64,000 nucleotides of DNA from Wolinella succinogenes DSM 1740 (GTDB lineage: Bacteria; Campylobacterota; Campylobacteria; Campylobacterales; Helicobacteraceae), in contig NC_005090.1 in NCBI RefSeq assembly GCF_000196135.1, positions 1,746,001 to 1,810,000 of the forward strand. Direction: 5' to 3'. The translations under genes and the position numbers were made by a program. The notes beneath the pieces are model-generated. The model ran no database searches. It had not been told where the DNA came from and saw only the letters and a list, made by a program, of their open reading frames with translations. This document shows, piece by piece, positions 26,830 to 36,046 of the stretch. Positions within the stretch are counted from its first letter, which is position 1, and each line of letters starts with the position of its first letter.

Positions 26830-27068
26830 GCTTCTTGGATAAGTTTTTTGGCAAAGAGAAGAGTAGCGCCAAATCGGCTTCTGATCGCCTAAAGCTCGTC
26901 CTGGCGCATGAGCGAGCGGTCAACCTCCCCTACTTAGAGGAGATGAAACGCGAGATTTTAGAGGTGATCAAAAAATACACTCACGCTGAAAAGATTGAAA
27001 TTAAGGCCGATTCCAATCAACAAATCGACACCCTAGAGGTCGAGATCGTCCTAGGAAAGAACTCCTAG
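26826..27068 (+). CDS. minE: Cell division topological specificity factor MinE
   Basis: 80 residues, normal MinE length. The N-terminal anti-MinCD part includes [12 protein letters not shown] and the C-terminal half forms the topological domain. ATGA overlap with minD gives coupling, so the two are made in fixed ratio. Confidence 0.94.
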   Translation: MSFLDKFFGKEKSSAKSASDRLKLVLAHERAVNLPYLEEMKREILEVIKKYTHAEKIEIKADSNQQIDTLEVEIVLGKNS

Positions 27069-27071
27069 CTC

Positions 27072-28214
27072 TTGGCCGCCAAAAAGCGAATCTCCCCCAC
27101 CCCCAAGAGGCGTGTGTCCAAAAACCCCCGCACCGCCTCCAATCCCAAAAATTCCCCTCGAAAGATCGACAAAGGCATTCTTTTTGCCATCATCATCTCC
27201 GCCCTACTTTTGGGAATTTTTGGAGGATATGCTCTCTTTAACGCCTTCTCTGCACCCGCCCCCAAAGAGAAGCTAGAGCACCCTAAATTTCCCCCTGCCA
27301 CTCCTCCCAAAGCCCAAATTTCCCCCTCCCCTTTGGCTCCTGAACCAAAGACGGAGCAGCTCATTGACAAGAATCTTGCCCTGCTTGAAGAGCTCGCCTC
27401 CAAAAACCTCCCCAAAGAGGAGCCCCACACACCTCCTTCTCTGTCCAATGAGCCCGACAAGCTTGCCTTACTCACGCCAGCCCCTCCTCCCAAGGTGAGC
27501 GAACCCCAAACGCTTCTTGCACCCAAAAAACCCAAGGCCGCCCCCTTGGCACTCCCTTTAGGCTCCAAGCCGAGATTGGCCATTATTATTGATGATGTGG
27601 GCTTTATGCCCCAAGCCGAGGAGATCAAAAAGCTCCCTTTTAGGGTGACTCCCTCCATTTTTCCCAAGGGAAAATTCAACCCCAAGAGCCACGAGATCGC
27701 TAAAGAGTTTGATTTTTTCATGGTGCACCTCCCCCTAGAGGCGCGTGAGTTTTATCAAAAGGAGCATGAGTGGCTCCGAATCGAAGACAAAGAAGAGAAG
27801 ATTGAGGCTAAAATCAAAGCACTCAAGCGAGATTTCCCTCGTCTCACTCACCTCAATAACCACACAGGAAGCAAATTCACCGAAAACCTCCCCGCGATGC
27901 GGCGATTTCTCAAGGTTTTAGAAGAGGAGAATCTTACTTTTGTGGATAGTCGCACCACTCCCTACTCCAAGGCGCCGCAGATTTTTGAAGAGGAGGGGAA
28001 ACTTCTCCTCTCTCGCGATGTATTTTTAGACAATGAACGCTCGATTTCCTATATCAAAAAACAGCTCCAAGAGGCGGTCAAAATTGCCAAAAAGCGAGGC
28101 TATGCGATTGCCATTGGACACCCTCATGCCGAGACTTTTCAAGCACTCAGAGGGTCAAGCCATCTCAAAGAGGAGGTGGAGTTTGTCTATGTAAAGGATC
28201 TTTTCAAGCCATAA
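27072..28214 (+). CDS. Divergent polysaccharide deacetylase (YibQ/DUF610 family)
   Basis: 380 residues: an N-terminal membrane helix (about 35-58), a long Pro/Lys-rich linker to about 165, then a divergent polysaccharide deacetylase domain starting RLAIIIDDVGFMP and containing HLPLEA, LNNHTGSKFTE, FVDSRTT and AIGHPH. In other bacteria (yibQ next to envC) it is linked to the cell wall. It lies 3 bases after minE, suggesting a link with division. The start is uncertain: TTG 27072 (AGGA 12 bases upstream) is used, with GTG 27114 an alternative. Confidence 0.82.
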   Translation: MAAKKRISPTPKRRVSKNPRTASNPKNSPRKIDKGILFAIIISALLLGIFGGYALFNAFSAPAPKEKLEHPKFPPATPPKAQISPSPLAPEPKTEQLIDKNLALLEELASKNLPKEEPHTPPSLSNEPDKLALLTPAPPPKVSEPQTLLAPKKPKAAPLALPLGSKPRLAIIIDDVGFMPQAEEIKKLPFRVTPSIFPKGKFNPKSHEIAKEFDFFMVHLPLEAREFYQKEHEWLRIEDKEEKIEAKIKALKRDFPRLTHLNNHTGSKFTENLPAMRRFLKVLEEENLTFVDSRTTPYSKAPQIFEEEGKLLLSRDVFLDNERSISYIKKQLQEAVKIAKKRGYAIAIGHPHAETFQALRGSSHLKEEVEFVYVKDLFKP

Positions 28215-28336
28215 ATCTCCTTATGATTTTTCTCGCAAAGCCCTCTTCTCGCCCTCTAAGCCTCCCCTAAACCCTACTCATTCTTATGAAAAGATGATAA
28301 AATGGTCACAACTTGTCAGAATAAGCGAGTGAATCC

Positions 28337-30466
28337 ATGTTGAATATCAAGCGTCTTATCCAGCTCGAAGGAAGCGCCCTAGCCATCTCTAGCACCTCCT
28401 CTTTCGTGGCCGCCTTGGATAGTGCCTATTTTTTAACCTTGATTGATTCGACTAGCTTTAGTGTACTCAAAAGCATCCAGCTCACCAAAAATACCGAGCT
28501 CCCCCACCGCTACTCCAACGCCTACAGCATCGCCCCTAAAGAGTACTTTTGCGTCCCTTTTATTGGCACCAAAAAGGCCATCATTTTAGAGCTTGAGAAA
28601 AGCCTTGCCAAAAAGGCAATCATCCATTGGCATGACTCGGATATCGAATGCTCTGCCTTTAGCCCTGATGGGCGATTCCTTGCCACAGGCGGACAAGACG
28701 GTAAGGTTTTTATCTTTGAAAGCGCCACCTTTAGGCTGCTTAGCTCTATCATTCCACGCGCTGAGTATATTAATGATCTCACCTTCTCTAGCGATTCAGA
28801 GATGCTGGCTTGCTCAGGGTTTGACAAATTCACTGTCATCTTTGATGTGGCGCGGAATAAGACTCGATGCGTAGTCCAGACCCCTGATGTCGCCGAGAAA
28901 GTCGCTTTTTTTGACCGCGACCAAAAGCTCTACATGATTCTTCGCAATGGCGCCTCAGCGGTCTATGATCTCTTGGAAAGGAAGCTTTTAAGTGTTGAGA
29001 ATCCCTTTAGCTTTTGGCCTAGCGCCCTAGCGATCAGCCCTGATGAGCGCTTTGCCATTGTAGGCACAAGAGGAGATATGCTCTATGTAATGAATCTTGA
29101 AGAGAACGCCCGAATCCTAGAGATCAAGACGGAGACCTCAGGAATCGCCTCCTTGGAGTTTGTCTCCGAACATCTCTGGGTGGGTTCAGTGGATGGGACG
29201 ATTCTCGTGGTTGATCACAAAGTGGGCGAAGAGGAGCTAGAGCTCAGCCTCAAAGTCAAAGATTATCGCAAGGCGCGAGACACAGTGGAGAAGAATGTCT
29301 TCCTCACGATTCACCCCATGATGAAGGTCTTTGATGAGGATTGGCCTCAGATTCTCAAACAATCCATCACCTTGCTCAATGAGAATCGAATCGATGAGGC
29401 GGTGGAGCTGGTGGATCCTTTTGTCATTGATGCACGCAAGAAGCGCGAATTTGACTTCTATCTTGCCCAAAAAGATGTCGTCACACAGTTTGCTGAGCTC
29501 GTCAAGCATAAAGACTTTGCCAAGGCTTACGAGATGACCTTGACGGTGAAATTCCTCTCCAAAACCCTTGCCTACACCGAACTAGAGACCCATTGGAATA
29601 AAAGCTTCCTCCAAGCCAAAAAACTCCTTGAAGAGAATCCTGGCCTCAACCTCAAAAAAGCCGAAATGCTTCTTAAGCCCTTTGAGACAAGTCTCAAAAA
29701 AGAACTTATCTCTCAGCTCCTCAAAAATGCCAAAGTCTTCACCCAAGCCGACCAGCTCCTAAAGAATCGAGACTTTAAGGGCTACTTCACGCTGGTTAAT
29801 CAGTTTGGTTTCTTGCGCGACACCGAGCTTTATAAAAAGGTCCTAAGTCTTGGCGAAAAGATGATGGACGACTTCATTGAGCTTGAGAAGAGTGGAAAAT
29901 TTGAGCAGGCCGAAGAGGCCTCTAAATACCTCCTCAACTTCCCCCCATTCAAGCGCGCGGTCACAGAACGCCTCATCTTGATGCAGCAGAAAAAACTGAT
30001 GTTTGATGCCATCGAAAAGAACAACATCAAGCGTGTCTATGAGATCGCACTGGAGTACGAAACACTCAAGAATCTACCCGAGTTCAAGAGTTTCTGCAAA
30101 GATTTTGAAGAGAAATTCGAACGCGCCAAGAGCTACGCTTTTAATGGAGAGCCCAAAAGGGCGATGCTCACCCTCTCCATCTACATGGAGGTTCCCTACT
30201 GGATTGATCGGGTCGCCTCCCTCCTTAAGATCGCCTACCTCCAAGAGATCCAAAACCGTCTCCACGAGAGTGATGTGAACTGGCCCCTCACGATTCGCCG
30301 CTACACCGATCGTTTTGGCAAGGACACCGAAATCGAGCACCTCTTGGGCGAAAACAACCTCCTTCACCATCTCGAAAAGATCGAAGGCGAGGGAGACAGG
30401 GAGGGCTATCGCCGTCATAAATTTATCGAGGAGATCGTGGTCTATCTGGTGGATAAGAGTTCATGA
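28337..30466 (+). CDS. Beta-propeller (WD40-like) protein with long helical C-terminal half
   Basis: 709 residues. The first 300 or so contain WD40-like units, clearest at CSAFSPDGRFLATGGQDGKVFIFE, then LTFSSDSEMLACSGFDKFTVIFD and LAISPDERFAIVGTRGDMLYV. After about residue 310 the chain is helical and made of repeats of the kind AKKLLEENPGLNLKKAEMLL, in pairs of helices. No signal peptide or membrane helix. It overlaps dprA by four bases. A TAAAAT at 28298-28303 may be the -10. Function unknown; a scaffold is likely (inference). Confidence 0.75.
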   Translation: MLNIKRLIQLEGSALAISSTSSFVAALDSAYFLTLIDSTSFSVLKSIQLTKNTELPHRYSNAYSIAPKEYFCVPFIGTKKAIILELEKSLAKKAIIHWHDSDIECSAFSPDGRFLATGGQDGKVFIFESATFRLLSSIIPRAEYINDLTFSSDSEMLACSGFDKFTVIFDVARNKTRCVVQTPDVAEKVAFFDRDQKLYMILRNGASAVYDLLERKLLSVENPFSFWPSALAISPDERFAIVGTRGDMLYVMNLEENARILEIKTETSGIASLEFVSEHLWVGSVDGTILVVDHKVGEEELELSLKVKDYRKARDTVEKNVFLTIHPMMKVFDEDWPQILKQSITLLNENRIDEAVELVDPFVIDARKKREFDFYLAQKDVVTQFAELVKHKDFAKAYEMTLTVKFLSKTLAYTELETHWNKSFLQAKKLLEENPGLNLKKAEMLLKPFETSLKKELISQLLKNAKVFTQADQLLKNRDFKGYFTLVNQFGFLRDTELYKKVLSLGEKMMDDFIELEKSGKFEQAEEASKYLLNFPPFKRAVTERLILMQQKKLMFDAIEKNNIKRVYEIALEYETLKNLPEFKSFCKDFEEKFERAKSYAFNGEPKRAMLTLSIYMEVPYWIDRVASLLKIAYLQEIQNRLHESDVNWPLTIRRYTDRFGKDTEIEHLLGENNLLHHLEKIEGEGDREGYRRHKFIEEIVVYLVDKSS

Positions 30467-31242
30467 TTCTCCCTCTTCCCTCCCTCCCTCCAGAGCTTCT
30501 CCTTCTCCCCTCTCCGCCCAAAGCTCTCTTTTATCATGGAGACCTTTCACTTCTAAAGCGCCCCAAGGTGGCTATCGTAGGCACGCGCCACCCCAATGCT
30601 TACACCAAAGCCATGACGCGCGAGTTGGCACGATTTTGGAGCGAGAGAGGTGTGGTGGTCGTGAGTGGAGGGGCTTTTGGAGTTGATGTTTTGGCGCACG
30701 AGGCGGCCTTCCCCTCAACGATTCTCATCTCTCCCTCCAGCCTAGACCTCCCCTACCCTCCCTCACACAAGCCTATAATCGAAAGAATCGCTAAAGAGGG
30801 GCTACTGCTTAGCGAATACGAATCCTCTTTTATGCCCAAGCGCTACACCTTTTTAGAGCGAAATCGCCTCATCATCGCTCTCTCCAGCCTCATCATCATC
30901 CCTCAAGCCGATTTAAAAAGCGGCTCCATGCAGAGCGCCCACACCGCCATCAAGCTTGGCAAACCCCTCTATGTCCTTCCCCATCGGCTCAAAGAGAGCC
31001 TAGGCACCCAATCCCTCCTAGAAAGAGAGCTAGCCCTGCCTCTCTATAACCCTCAAACCCTCTTAGAGCGCCACTTTCCAGAGCTAGCCAAGCCCCTTAA
31101 AAAGAGCAAAGATGATCTCCTCCTCTATGCTCAAACCCTGCCAAGCTACGAGGAGGCGGTGGCGCGCTTTGGAGAGCGAATCTTTGAATATGAGCTAGAG
31201 GGAAAGATTCTCATCAAAGAGGGGAGGATCATGCCCCTATGA
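30463..31242 (+). CDS. dprA: DNA processing protein DprA
   Basis: 259 residues, Rossmann-like DprA: VAIVGTRHPNAYTKAMTREL, VVVSGGAFGVDVLAHEAA, FLERNRLIIALSSLIIIPQA. It loads RecA onto incoming single-stranded DNA during natural transformation. Slightly short and without a clear C-terminal winged domain, like the H. pylori protein. Overlaps both the propeller gene and ruvX by four bases, as in H. pylori where dprA and this nuclease gene are paired. Confidence 0.94.
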   Translation: MILPLPSLPPELLLLPSPPKALFYHGDLSLLKRPKVAIVGTRHPNAYTKAMTRELARFWSERGVVVVSGGAFGVDVLAHEAAFPSTILISPSSLDLPYPPSHKPIIERIAKEGLLLSEYESSFMPKRYTFLERNRLIIALSSLIIIPQADLKSGSMQSAHTAIKLGKPLYVLPHRLKESLGTQSLLERELALPLYNPQTLLERHFPELAKPLKKSKDDLLLYAQTLPSYEEAVARFGERIFEYELEGKILIKEGRIMPL

Positions 31243-31622
31243 TTATTGCTGTGGATATTGGCCTAAAGCGCCTAGGGGTCGCCCAATATGCTGCGGGAGT
31301 GGCACTCCCCCTCGACCCTATCTTGCGTAAAAATCGCCATCAAGCTGCACGCGACCTTGATCTCCTCCTTAAAGAAAAGGGGGCGCAAAAGCTGGTGGCG
31401 GGAATCCCCAAAGAGGGCAGTAGCAGCGAGGAGATGGAGCGAAGAATTCGCCATTTCATTGGACTGCTAGAGTTTAGAGGGGAAGTCTGCTTTGTAGATG
31501 AATCCTATAGCTCCAAAGAGGCTTTTGAGCTCCTTAGGGGGCGGAGTAGAGATCGGCGTGATGGGAAGCTTGATTCTCTTAGCGCCCTTGTGATTTTGGA
31601 GCGATATTTAGGCTCTCTCTAA
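31239..31622 (+). CDS. ruvX: Holliday junction resolvase-like RuvX/YqgF
   Basis: 127 residues, RNase H-like fold: [14 protein letters not shown] with the first catalytic Asp, [17 protein letters not shown] and [15 protein letters not shown]. Usually involved in 16S rRNA 5-prime maturation and possibly junction resolution. ATGA overlap with dprA. Confidence 0.93.
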   Translation: MIIAVDIGLKRLGVAQYAAGVALPLDPILRKNRHQAARDLDLLLKEKGAQKLVAGIPKEGSSSEEMERRIRHFIGLLEFRGEVCFVDESYSSKEAFELLRGRSRDRRDGKLDSLSALVILERYLGSL

Positions 31623-31634
31623 CCTCCTCTTGGC

Positions 31635-31640
31635 TATAAT
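31635..31640 (+). promoter_or_regulatory. -10 box of purH
   Basis: TATAAT on the plus strand, 41 bases before the purH start, in the 58-base gap after ruvX. Confidence 0.6.
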
Positions 31641-31680
31641 CTGCCCTATTCACCCCAACCATTCCAAGGAATCCTCCAAC

Positions 31681-33213
31681 ATGAACGCCCTACTTAGTGT
31701 CAGCGACAAAACCGGAATCGTCGAATTCGCCCAAGAGCTTTGCGCCCTAGGCTACACTCTCCTCTCCACAGGAGGCACGCTCAAACTGCTCCAAGAACAC
31801 AACATCAAAGCCAAAGAGGTGGGCGAATACACCCAAAGCCCTGAGATGTTTGAGGGAAGAGTCAAAACCCTCCACCCCAAAATCCATGGAGGAATCCTCC
31901 ATCGGCGCCACCTCAAAGAAGATGTCAAGACCGCAAAGGAGCATGGAATCGAGCCTATTGATATCGTCTGCGTCAATCTCTATCCCTTTAAAGCGACCAT
32001 AGAGCGCACTGATGACTTTGAGGAGATTATCGAAAACATCGATATTGGCGGTCCGAGCATGGTGAGAGCCGCAGCCAAAAACTATCGTGATGTACTCATT
32101 ATCACCGATCCCAAGGACTACGCCTCCGTCATTGAGAGTCTCAAAAAGGGCGAGAATGATGAAGAGTTTCGCCGCGACATGATGATCCGCGCCTTTGAAC
32201 ATACCGCCGCCTATGATAGCCTCATCGCCAACTACATGAACACTCGATTCAATAATGGCTTTGGAGCGAAGCGATTCCTTGTAGGGGAGCGCGTCTGCAT
32301 GACACGATATGGCGAAAATCCCCATCAAATGGGTGCTCTTTATGAGTTTGAGCGATTTTGGCGCGACTCATTTAAGACGCTTAAAGGCGAGGCGAGTTTC
32401 AACAACTTCACCGACTTAAGCGGAGCGGTTAAGATCGCTTCGGCCTTTGGAGATTCGCCTGCAGTGTGCATCATCAAACACGGGAATCCTTGTGGATTCG
32501 CCATCAAAGAGAATCTCCTCTCCTCCTATCAGGCCGCATTGGCTTGCGATCCTATCTCAGCCTACGGGGGCGTGGTCGCGATCAATGGGGTGCTAGATGA
32601 GAGGCTCGCTCTAGAGATCAACCAAATCTTCATCGAAGTGATTGTCGCTGGACGCATCACCCCCGAAGCCTTGGCTGTCTTTGAAACCAAGAAGCGAATC
32701 AAGCTCTTTGAGTGCGGCGCAGACCGCCTCAACTTCCCTAGAGATGAGATCGACTTCAAGCATATCGAGGGGGGCTTTGTCTTTCAAGAGGCCGATAGAG
32801 TCAAAGATGAGGAGATCCAAGGCGCCAAGCTCATGGGGCAAATCGAGGCGACCCCCGCCCAAAAGCGTGATCTAGAGATCGCTTACAAGGTGGCCGCTTT
32901 GGTTAAATCCAACTGCGTGGTCTATGTCAAAGATAGCGCGATGGTGGCCGTGGGCATGGGAATGACCAGCCGCGTGGACGCCTCCAAGGCTGCTCTAGCC
33001 AAGGCTAAAGAATCAGGCTTAGAGGTGAAGGGAGCCGTGCTCGCTAGCGAGGCCTTCTTCCCCTTCAAAGATAGCATCGAAGCCGCCCACGAGGCAGGAG
33101 TAAGTGCGGTGATTGAGCCAGGGGGGAGCATCCGAGATGATGAGGTGATCCAAGCGGCCAATGAGTTTGGTATGGCGCTCTACTTCACAGGCGTTCGCCA
33201 CTTTCTACACTAA
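31681..33213 (+). CDS. purH: Bifunctional AICAR transformylase/IMP cyclohydrolase
   Basis: 510 residues. IMP cyclohydrolase N-terminal domain ([41 protein letters not shown]) and the AICAR transformylase domain ([20 protein letters not shown]). These catalyse the last two steps of IMP synthesis. Start at ATG 31681 with AAGGA upstream. Confidence 0.97.
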   Translation: MNALLSVSDKTGIVEFAQELCALGYTLLSTGGTLKLLQEHNIKAKEVGEYTQSPEMFEGRVKTLHPKIHGGILHRRHLKEDVKTAKEHGIEPIDIVCVNLYPFKATIERTDDFEEIIENIDIGGPSMVRAAAKNYRDVLIITDPKDYASVIESLKKGENDEEFRRDMMIRAFEHTAAYDSLIANYMNTRFNNGFGAKRFLVGERVCMTRYGENPHQMGALYEFERFWRDSFKTLKGEASFNNFTDLSGAVKIASAFGDSPAVCIIKHGNPCGFAIKENLLSSYQAALACDPISAYGGVVAINGVLDERLALEINQIFIEVIVAGRITPEALAVFETKKRIKLFECGADRLNFPRDEIDFKHIEGGFVFQEADRVKDEEIQGAKLMGQIEATPAQKRDLEIAYKVAALVKSNCVVYVKDSAMVAVGMGMTSRVDASKAALAKAKESGLEVKGAVLASEAFFPFKDSIEAAHEAGVSAVIEPGGSIRDDEVIQAANEFGMALYFTGVRHFLH

Positions 33214-33224
33214 AGGAGCCAATG

Positions 33225-34520
33225 ATGGAAAGAATCAATAGCATCAACGATTTCAATGAGGCCAAGCAGGTGATTCCCGGCGGAGTCAATTCACCCGTGC
33301 GAGCCTTTAGAGCCGTGGGAGGCACTCCCCCCTTCATCAAAGAGGCCAAAGGCTCCTATCTTGTGGATGAAGATGGGAATCGCTACATCGACTTTGTCCA
33401 AAGCTGGGGCCCGCTCCTCTTTGGGCACGCCGATTTGGATATCCAAAAGGCCGTGGAGGAGGCCATAAAGCGAGGCCTTAGCTTCGGTGCTCCCACCACC
33501 TCTGAGACCCTCCTTGCCAAAGAGATCATCGCGCTTTATGAAGGAATCGAGAAGATTCGCTTCACCAGCAGCGGCACCGAGGCGACCATGAGCGCCATTC
33601 GACTGGCTAGAGGCTACACGGGGAGAGATGATATCATCAAGTTTGAGGGGTGCTACCACGGTCATAGTGATGCCCTTTTGGTGCAGGCAGGAAGTGGCCT
33701 GGCTACTTTTGGGAATCCAAGCTCTCCGGGCGTGCCTCAAAGCTTCACCAAGCACACCCTCCTAGCCCGTTACAACGACCTAGAGAGCGTAAGGGAGTGC
33801 TTCAAAAAGAGCTCTGGTGTGGCTTGTGTGATCCTAGAGCCTATCGCGGGCAATATGGGGCTCGTCCCTGCAACCCAGGAGTTCATCCAAGGCCTTCGCA
33901 AGCTTTGTGATGAGCAGGGAAGCGTGCTCATCTTTGATGAGGTGATGAGTGGCTTTCGCGCCTCTTTTGGAGGGGCTCAAGCTCTTTATGGCGTGATTCC
34001 CGATATGGCGACCTTTGGAAAAGTGATCGGCGGAGGAATGCCCGTGGGCGCTTTTGGAGGGCGAAGCGACATCATGGCGTGCCTAAGCCCCGAAGGAGCG
34101 GTCTATCAAGCTGGAACACTAAGCGGAAACCCTGTTGCCATGGCAGCAGGAATCGCCTCGATTCGCAAGATCAAGCAAGGAGGAGAGGCGCTCTTTTCGC
34201 GACTAGAGAGTCTGGCGCTTCGCCTCATGGAGGGCTTTAAAAAGTGTGCCCAAAAACATCAGATTCCCCTCCAAACAACCGTGAGGGGGAGTATGTTTGG
34301 CTTCTTTTTCAATCACGCTCCCGTGAGCAACTTTGAAGAGGCGCTCCAATCTGACACCGCACTCTTTGCGAAGTTTCATCAAGCGATGCTAGAGAGAGGC
34401 GTCTATCTGGCTTGCTCCCAATTTGAGACGGGCTTTATCTGCGCGAGCATGGACGAATCCCTTGTGGATGAGGTGATCGCTAAAATCGATGAGGCCTTAG
34501 AGGAGATTGGGCGTGGCTGA
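33225..34520 (+). CDS. hemL: Glutamate-1-semialdehyde 2,1-aminomutase
   Basis: 431 residues, PLP enzyme of the C5 route to 5-aminolevulinate. [20 protein letters not shown] at the N terminus and the PLP lysine in [17 protein letters not shown] are diagnostic. Two ATGs occur in a row (33222 and 33225); the second has the better distance (six bases) to GGAG. Last 8 bases overlap the AtpZ-like gene. Confidence 0.96.
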   Translation: MERINSINDFNEAKQVIPGGVNSPVRAFRAVGGTPPFIKEAKGSYLVDEDGNRYIDFVQSWGPLLFGHADLDIQKAVEEAIKRGLSFGAPTTSETLLAKEIIALYEGIEKIRFTSSGTEATMSAIRLARGYTGRDDIIKFEGCYHGHSDALLVQAGSGLATFGNPSSPGVPQSFTKHTLLARYNDLESVRECFKKSSGVACVILEPIAGNMGLVPATQEFIQGLRKLCDEQGSVLIFDEVMSGFRASFGGAQALYGVIPDMATFGKVIGGGMPVGAFGGRSDIMACLSPEGAVYQAGTLSGNPVAMAAGIASIRKIKQGGEALFSRLESLALRLMEGFKKCAQKHQIPLQTTVRGSMFGFFFNHAPVSNFEEALQSDTALFAKFHQAMLERGVYLACSQFETGFICASMDESLVDEVIAKIDEALEEIGRG

Positions 34521-34809
34521 AGAGAAAAAACCTCACGAACCCAAATACAAAGAGGCGGTGATGGGCTTTAGCCAGCTCGCCTTGGGCTTCTCCGTGGTTA
34601 TCGCCATCGCCATTGGGGTGGGTGTTGGCCTGCTTTTGAGGAAGTGGTTTGGCTATGAGTGGCTCTTGTGGCTTGGAGTTTTTTGGGGGGTGAGCGCGGG
34701 AGGACTCAATATCTACAAAGCCTACAAACAGCAATTTAGAGAGATGGAAAAGCTCAAAGACGATCCCAAATATAGCTACAAGAATCCCAAGGATTCCACC
34801 CCCTCATGA
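34513..34809 (+). CDS. AtpZ/AtpI-like membrane protein
   Basis: 98 residues with two membrane helices: [20 protein letters not shown], then a hairpin ending [16 protein letters not shown]. It matches the AtpZ family, small proteins (Mg/Ca-related ATP synthase accessory) usually beside the ATP synthase genes; here it sits with hemL. I chose GTG 34513 with GGAG seven bases upstream. The downstream gene overlaps by four bases. Confidence 0.78.
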   Translation: MAEEKKPHEPKYKEAVMGFSQLALGFSVVIAIAIGVGVGLLLRKWFGYEWLLWLGVFWGVSAGGLNIYKAYKQQFREMEKLKDDPKYSYKNPKDSTPS

Positions 34810-35348
34810 GAGAGAAACTCCCCCCTCTTCTCCTCTCCCTAAGCGCTAGCTATCTTTTTGGATTGGGCGTGGCACTTTGGGCGTTTAACCTCTCGCCATG
34901 GCTCAATTTTAGCATTGGATTCTTTGGCTCACTCCTTGTAATGGTCGCCACCTTTTTGAGTCACTATAGGCGTGTTTTGGAGGCTTCCAAAGAGGAGGAG
35001 CTAGTGGCTTTAGAGGAGGCTAAAATAAAGAGGCGTGAAGATCCTTATGATCTCTTTGAAGAGGAGGAATCGCCCCTCCCTCTAGAGAATGAAGAGATCA
35101 GCCGCGAGAAACTCAAAGAGTGGGCACCCCCCAAGAGGCGATTCTCCTTGGAGGGGTTTTGGATGGGAACGCGGCTCTCGCTCTCGCTCTATCGCCTTTT
35201 AGCCTATTTGATCTTTGTCGCGGGAATCTTTTTCTTGATTCGACATGAGATCCTCAACCCCTTCTCGCTTGCCCTTGGGGTCTTTTGTGTCACCTTGGGA
35301 TTGGTCGGGGGCGCTCTTTTGGGAGCGAGCGATAAGAAGCTTTTTTAA
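34806..35348 (+). CDS. Conserved membrane protein of unknown function
   Basis: 180 residues, two membrane helices near the N terminus (about 8-52), an acidic cytoplasmic segment with Glu-rich EEEESPLPLENEE (about 65-105), and two more helices at the C terminus ending SDKKLF. ATGA overlap with the AtpZ-like gene. I do not recognise a named family. Ends 5 bases before the convergent gene below. Confidence 0.75.
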   Translation: MREKLPPLLLSLSASYLFGLGVALWAFNLSPWLNFSIGFFGSLLVMVATFLSHYRRVLEASKEEELVALEEAKIKRREDPYDLFEEEESPLPLENEEISREKLKEWAPPKRRFSLEGFWMGTRLSLSLYRLLAYLIFVAGIFFLIRHEILNPFSLALGVFCVTLGLVGGALLGASDKKLF

Positions 35349-35353
35349 ACCCT

Positions 35354-36043
35354 CTAGCCGCTAAAGGCCATCGAAAGGGAAAAGACCAACCCCTTTTCTC
35401 GCACTTCGATCCCCGCCACGGCACTTCGCTTGATAAACTCCAACGCCTCTTTGTCGGGTCGAAAATCCTCTCCGCTGAGCTCAAGGCGCAAGATGGGATA
35501 TCGTGCCTCATTCACCACCACAAACTCTCCCACCGCCACTGAGACCTTAGTGGTGATGCGAGAGGAGAAGAGCAGCATCTCATACCCCTTGCGAACCACC
35601 TTTAAGAATCCATCCACATCCACATAAAAATCGGGAACGCTGGGATCAAACTCACGGGAAAATTTGGCTTTAGTTTTAGCTGAGATAGAAGAGAGGATGA
35701 GGTCAATGAGCACATAGATATTCACCAGCTTTTTTTGTGCCCCTTGCGCAAGCGGAATGCTCTTATGAGCCTCGCGATAGAGCCTGATTCCAATCTCTTC
35801 ATCGCTCTCATATCCGATGCTCATCCCAAAGAATCGAAAACGCCCCAAGTCGATCTCCATGAGATGGGTGCAAAATCCAGGAGTTTTAGAGGCATAGTCA
35901 ACCGCTAGGTCAAAGATCGCCTTAGGAGGGATCTTGGTGATCACCTTCTGCCCCTCTTGGTTGGCCATCTTCACATGACCCGCGCTATCAAAGAGAACGA
36001 AAGGGTTGTAGTCGTGCTCGATCCAGCGCTCTAAAAAGGTCAT
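35354..36043 (-). CDS. Conserved hypothetical protein, PAS-like N terminus, next to rpoD
   Basis: 229 residues. The start (HDYNPFVLFDSAGHVKMANQ) looks like a PAS domain; the rest is mixed alpha/beta, with ...GVKLVN...VDVDGFLKVVRKG-type helices reminiscent of a degraded histidine kinase, but without H, N or G boxes. It sits 3 bases after rpoD in the same direction, an arrangement I recall as conserved in H. pylori (HP0087 beside rpoD). Function unknown. Confidence 0.6.
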   Translation of the reverse strand: MTFLERWIEHDYNPFVLFDSAGHVKMANQEGQKVITKIPPKAIFDLAVDYASKTPGFCTHLMEIDLGRFRFFGMSIGYESDEEIGIRLYREAHKSIPLAQGAQKKLVNIYVLIDLILSSISAKTKAKFSREFDPSVPDFYVDVDGFLKVVRKGYEMLLFSSRITTKVSVAVGEFVVVNEARYPILRLELSGEDFRPDKEALEFIKRSAVAGIEVREKGLVFSLSMAFSG

Positions 36044-36046
36044 CGA

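Noticed and set aside
27065-27721. Antisense frame of 218 codons opposite the deacetylase
   Set aside because: Ser/Gly/Leu-rich translation produced by reading the Pro/Lys-rich linker on the wrong strand.
28215-28336. sigma-28 promoter before the propeller protein
   Set aside because: TAAA is present near 28268 but no GCC-GATAA-like -10 at the right spacing; TAAAAT at 28298 fits a standard -10 better.
31747-32328. Antisense frame of 193 codons opposite purH
   Set aside because: Overlaps a certain purH coding frame; no start signal.
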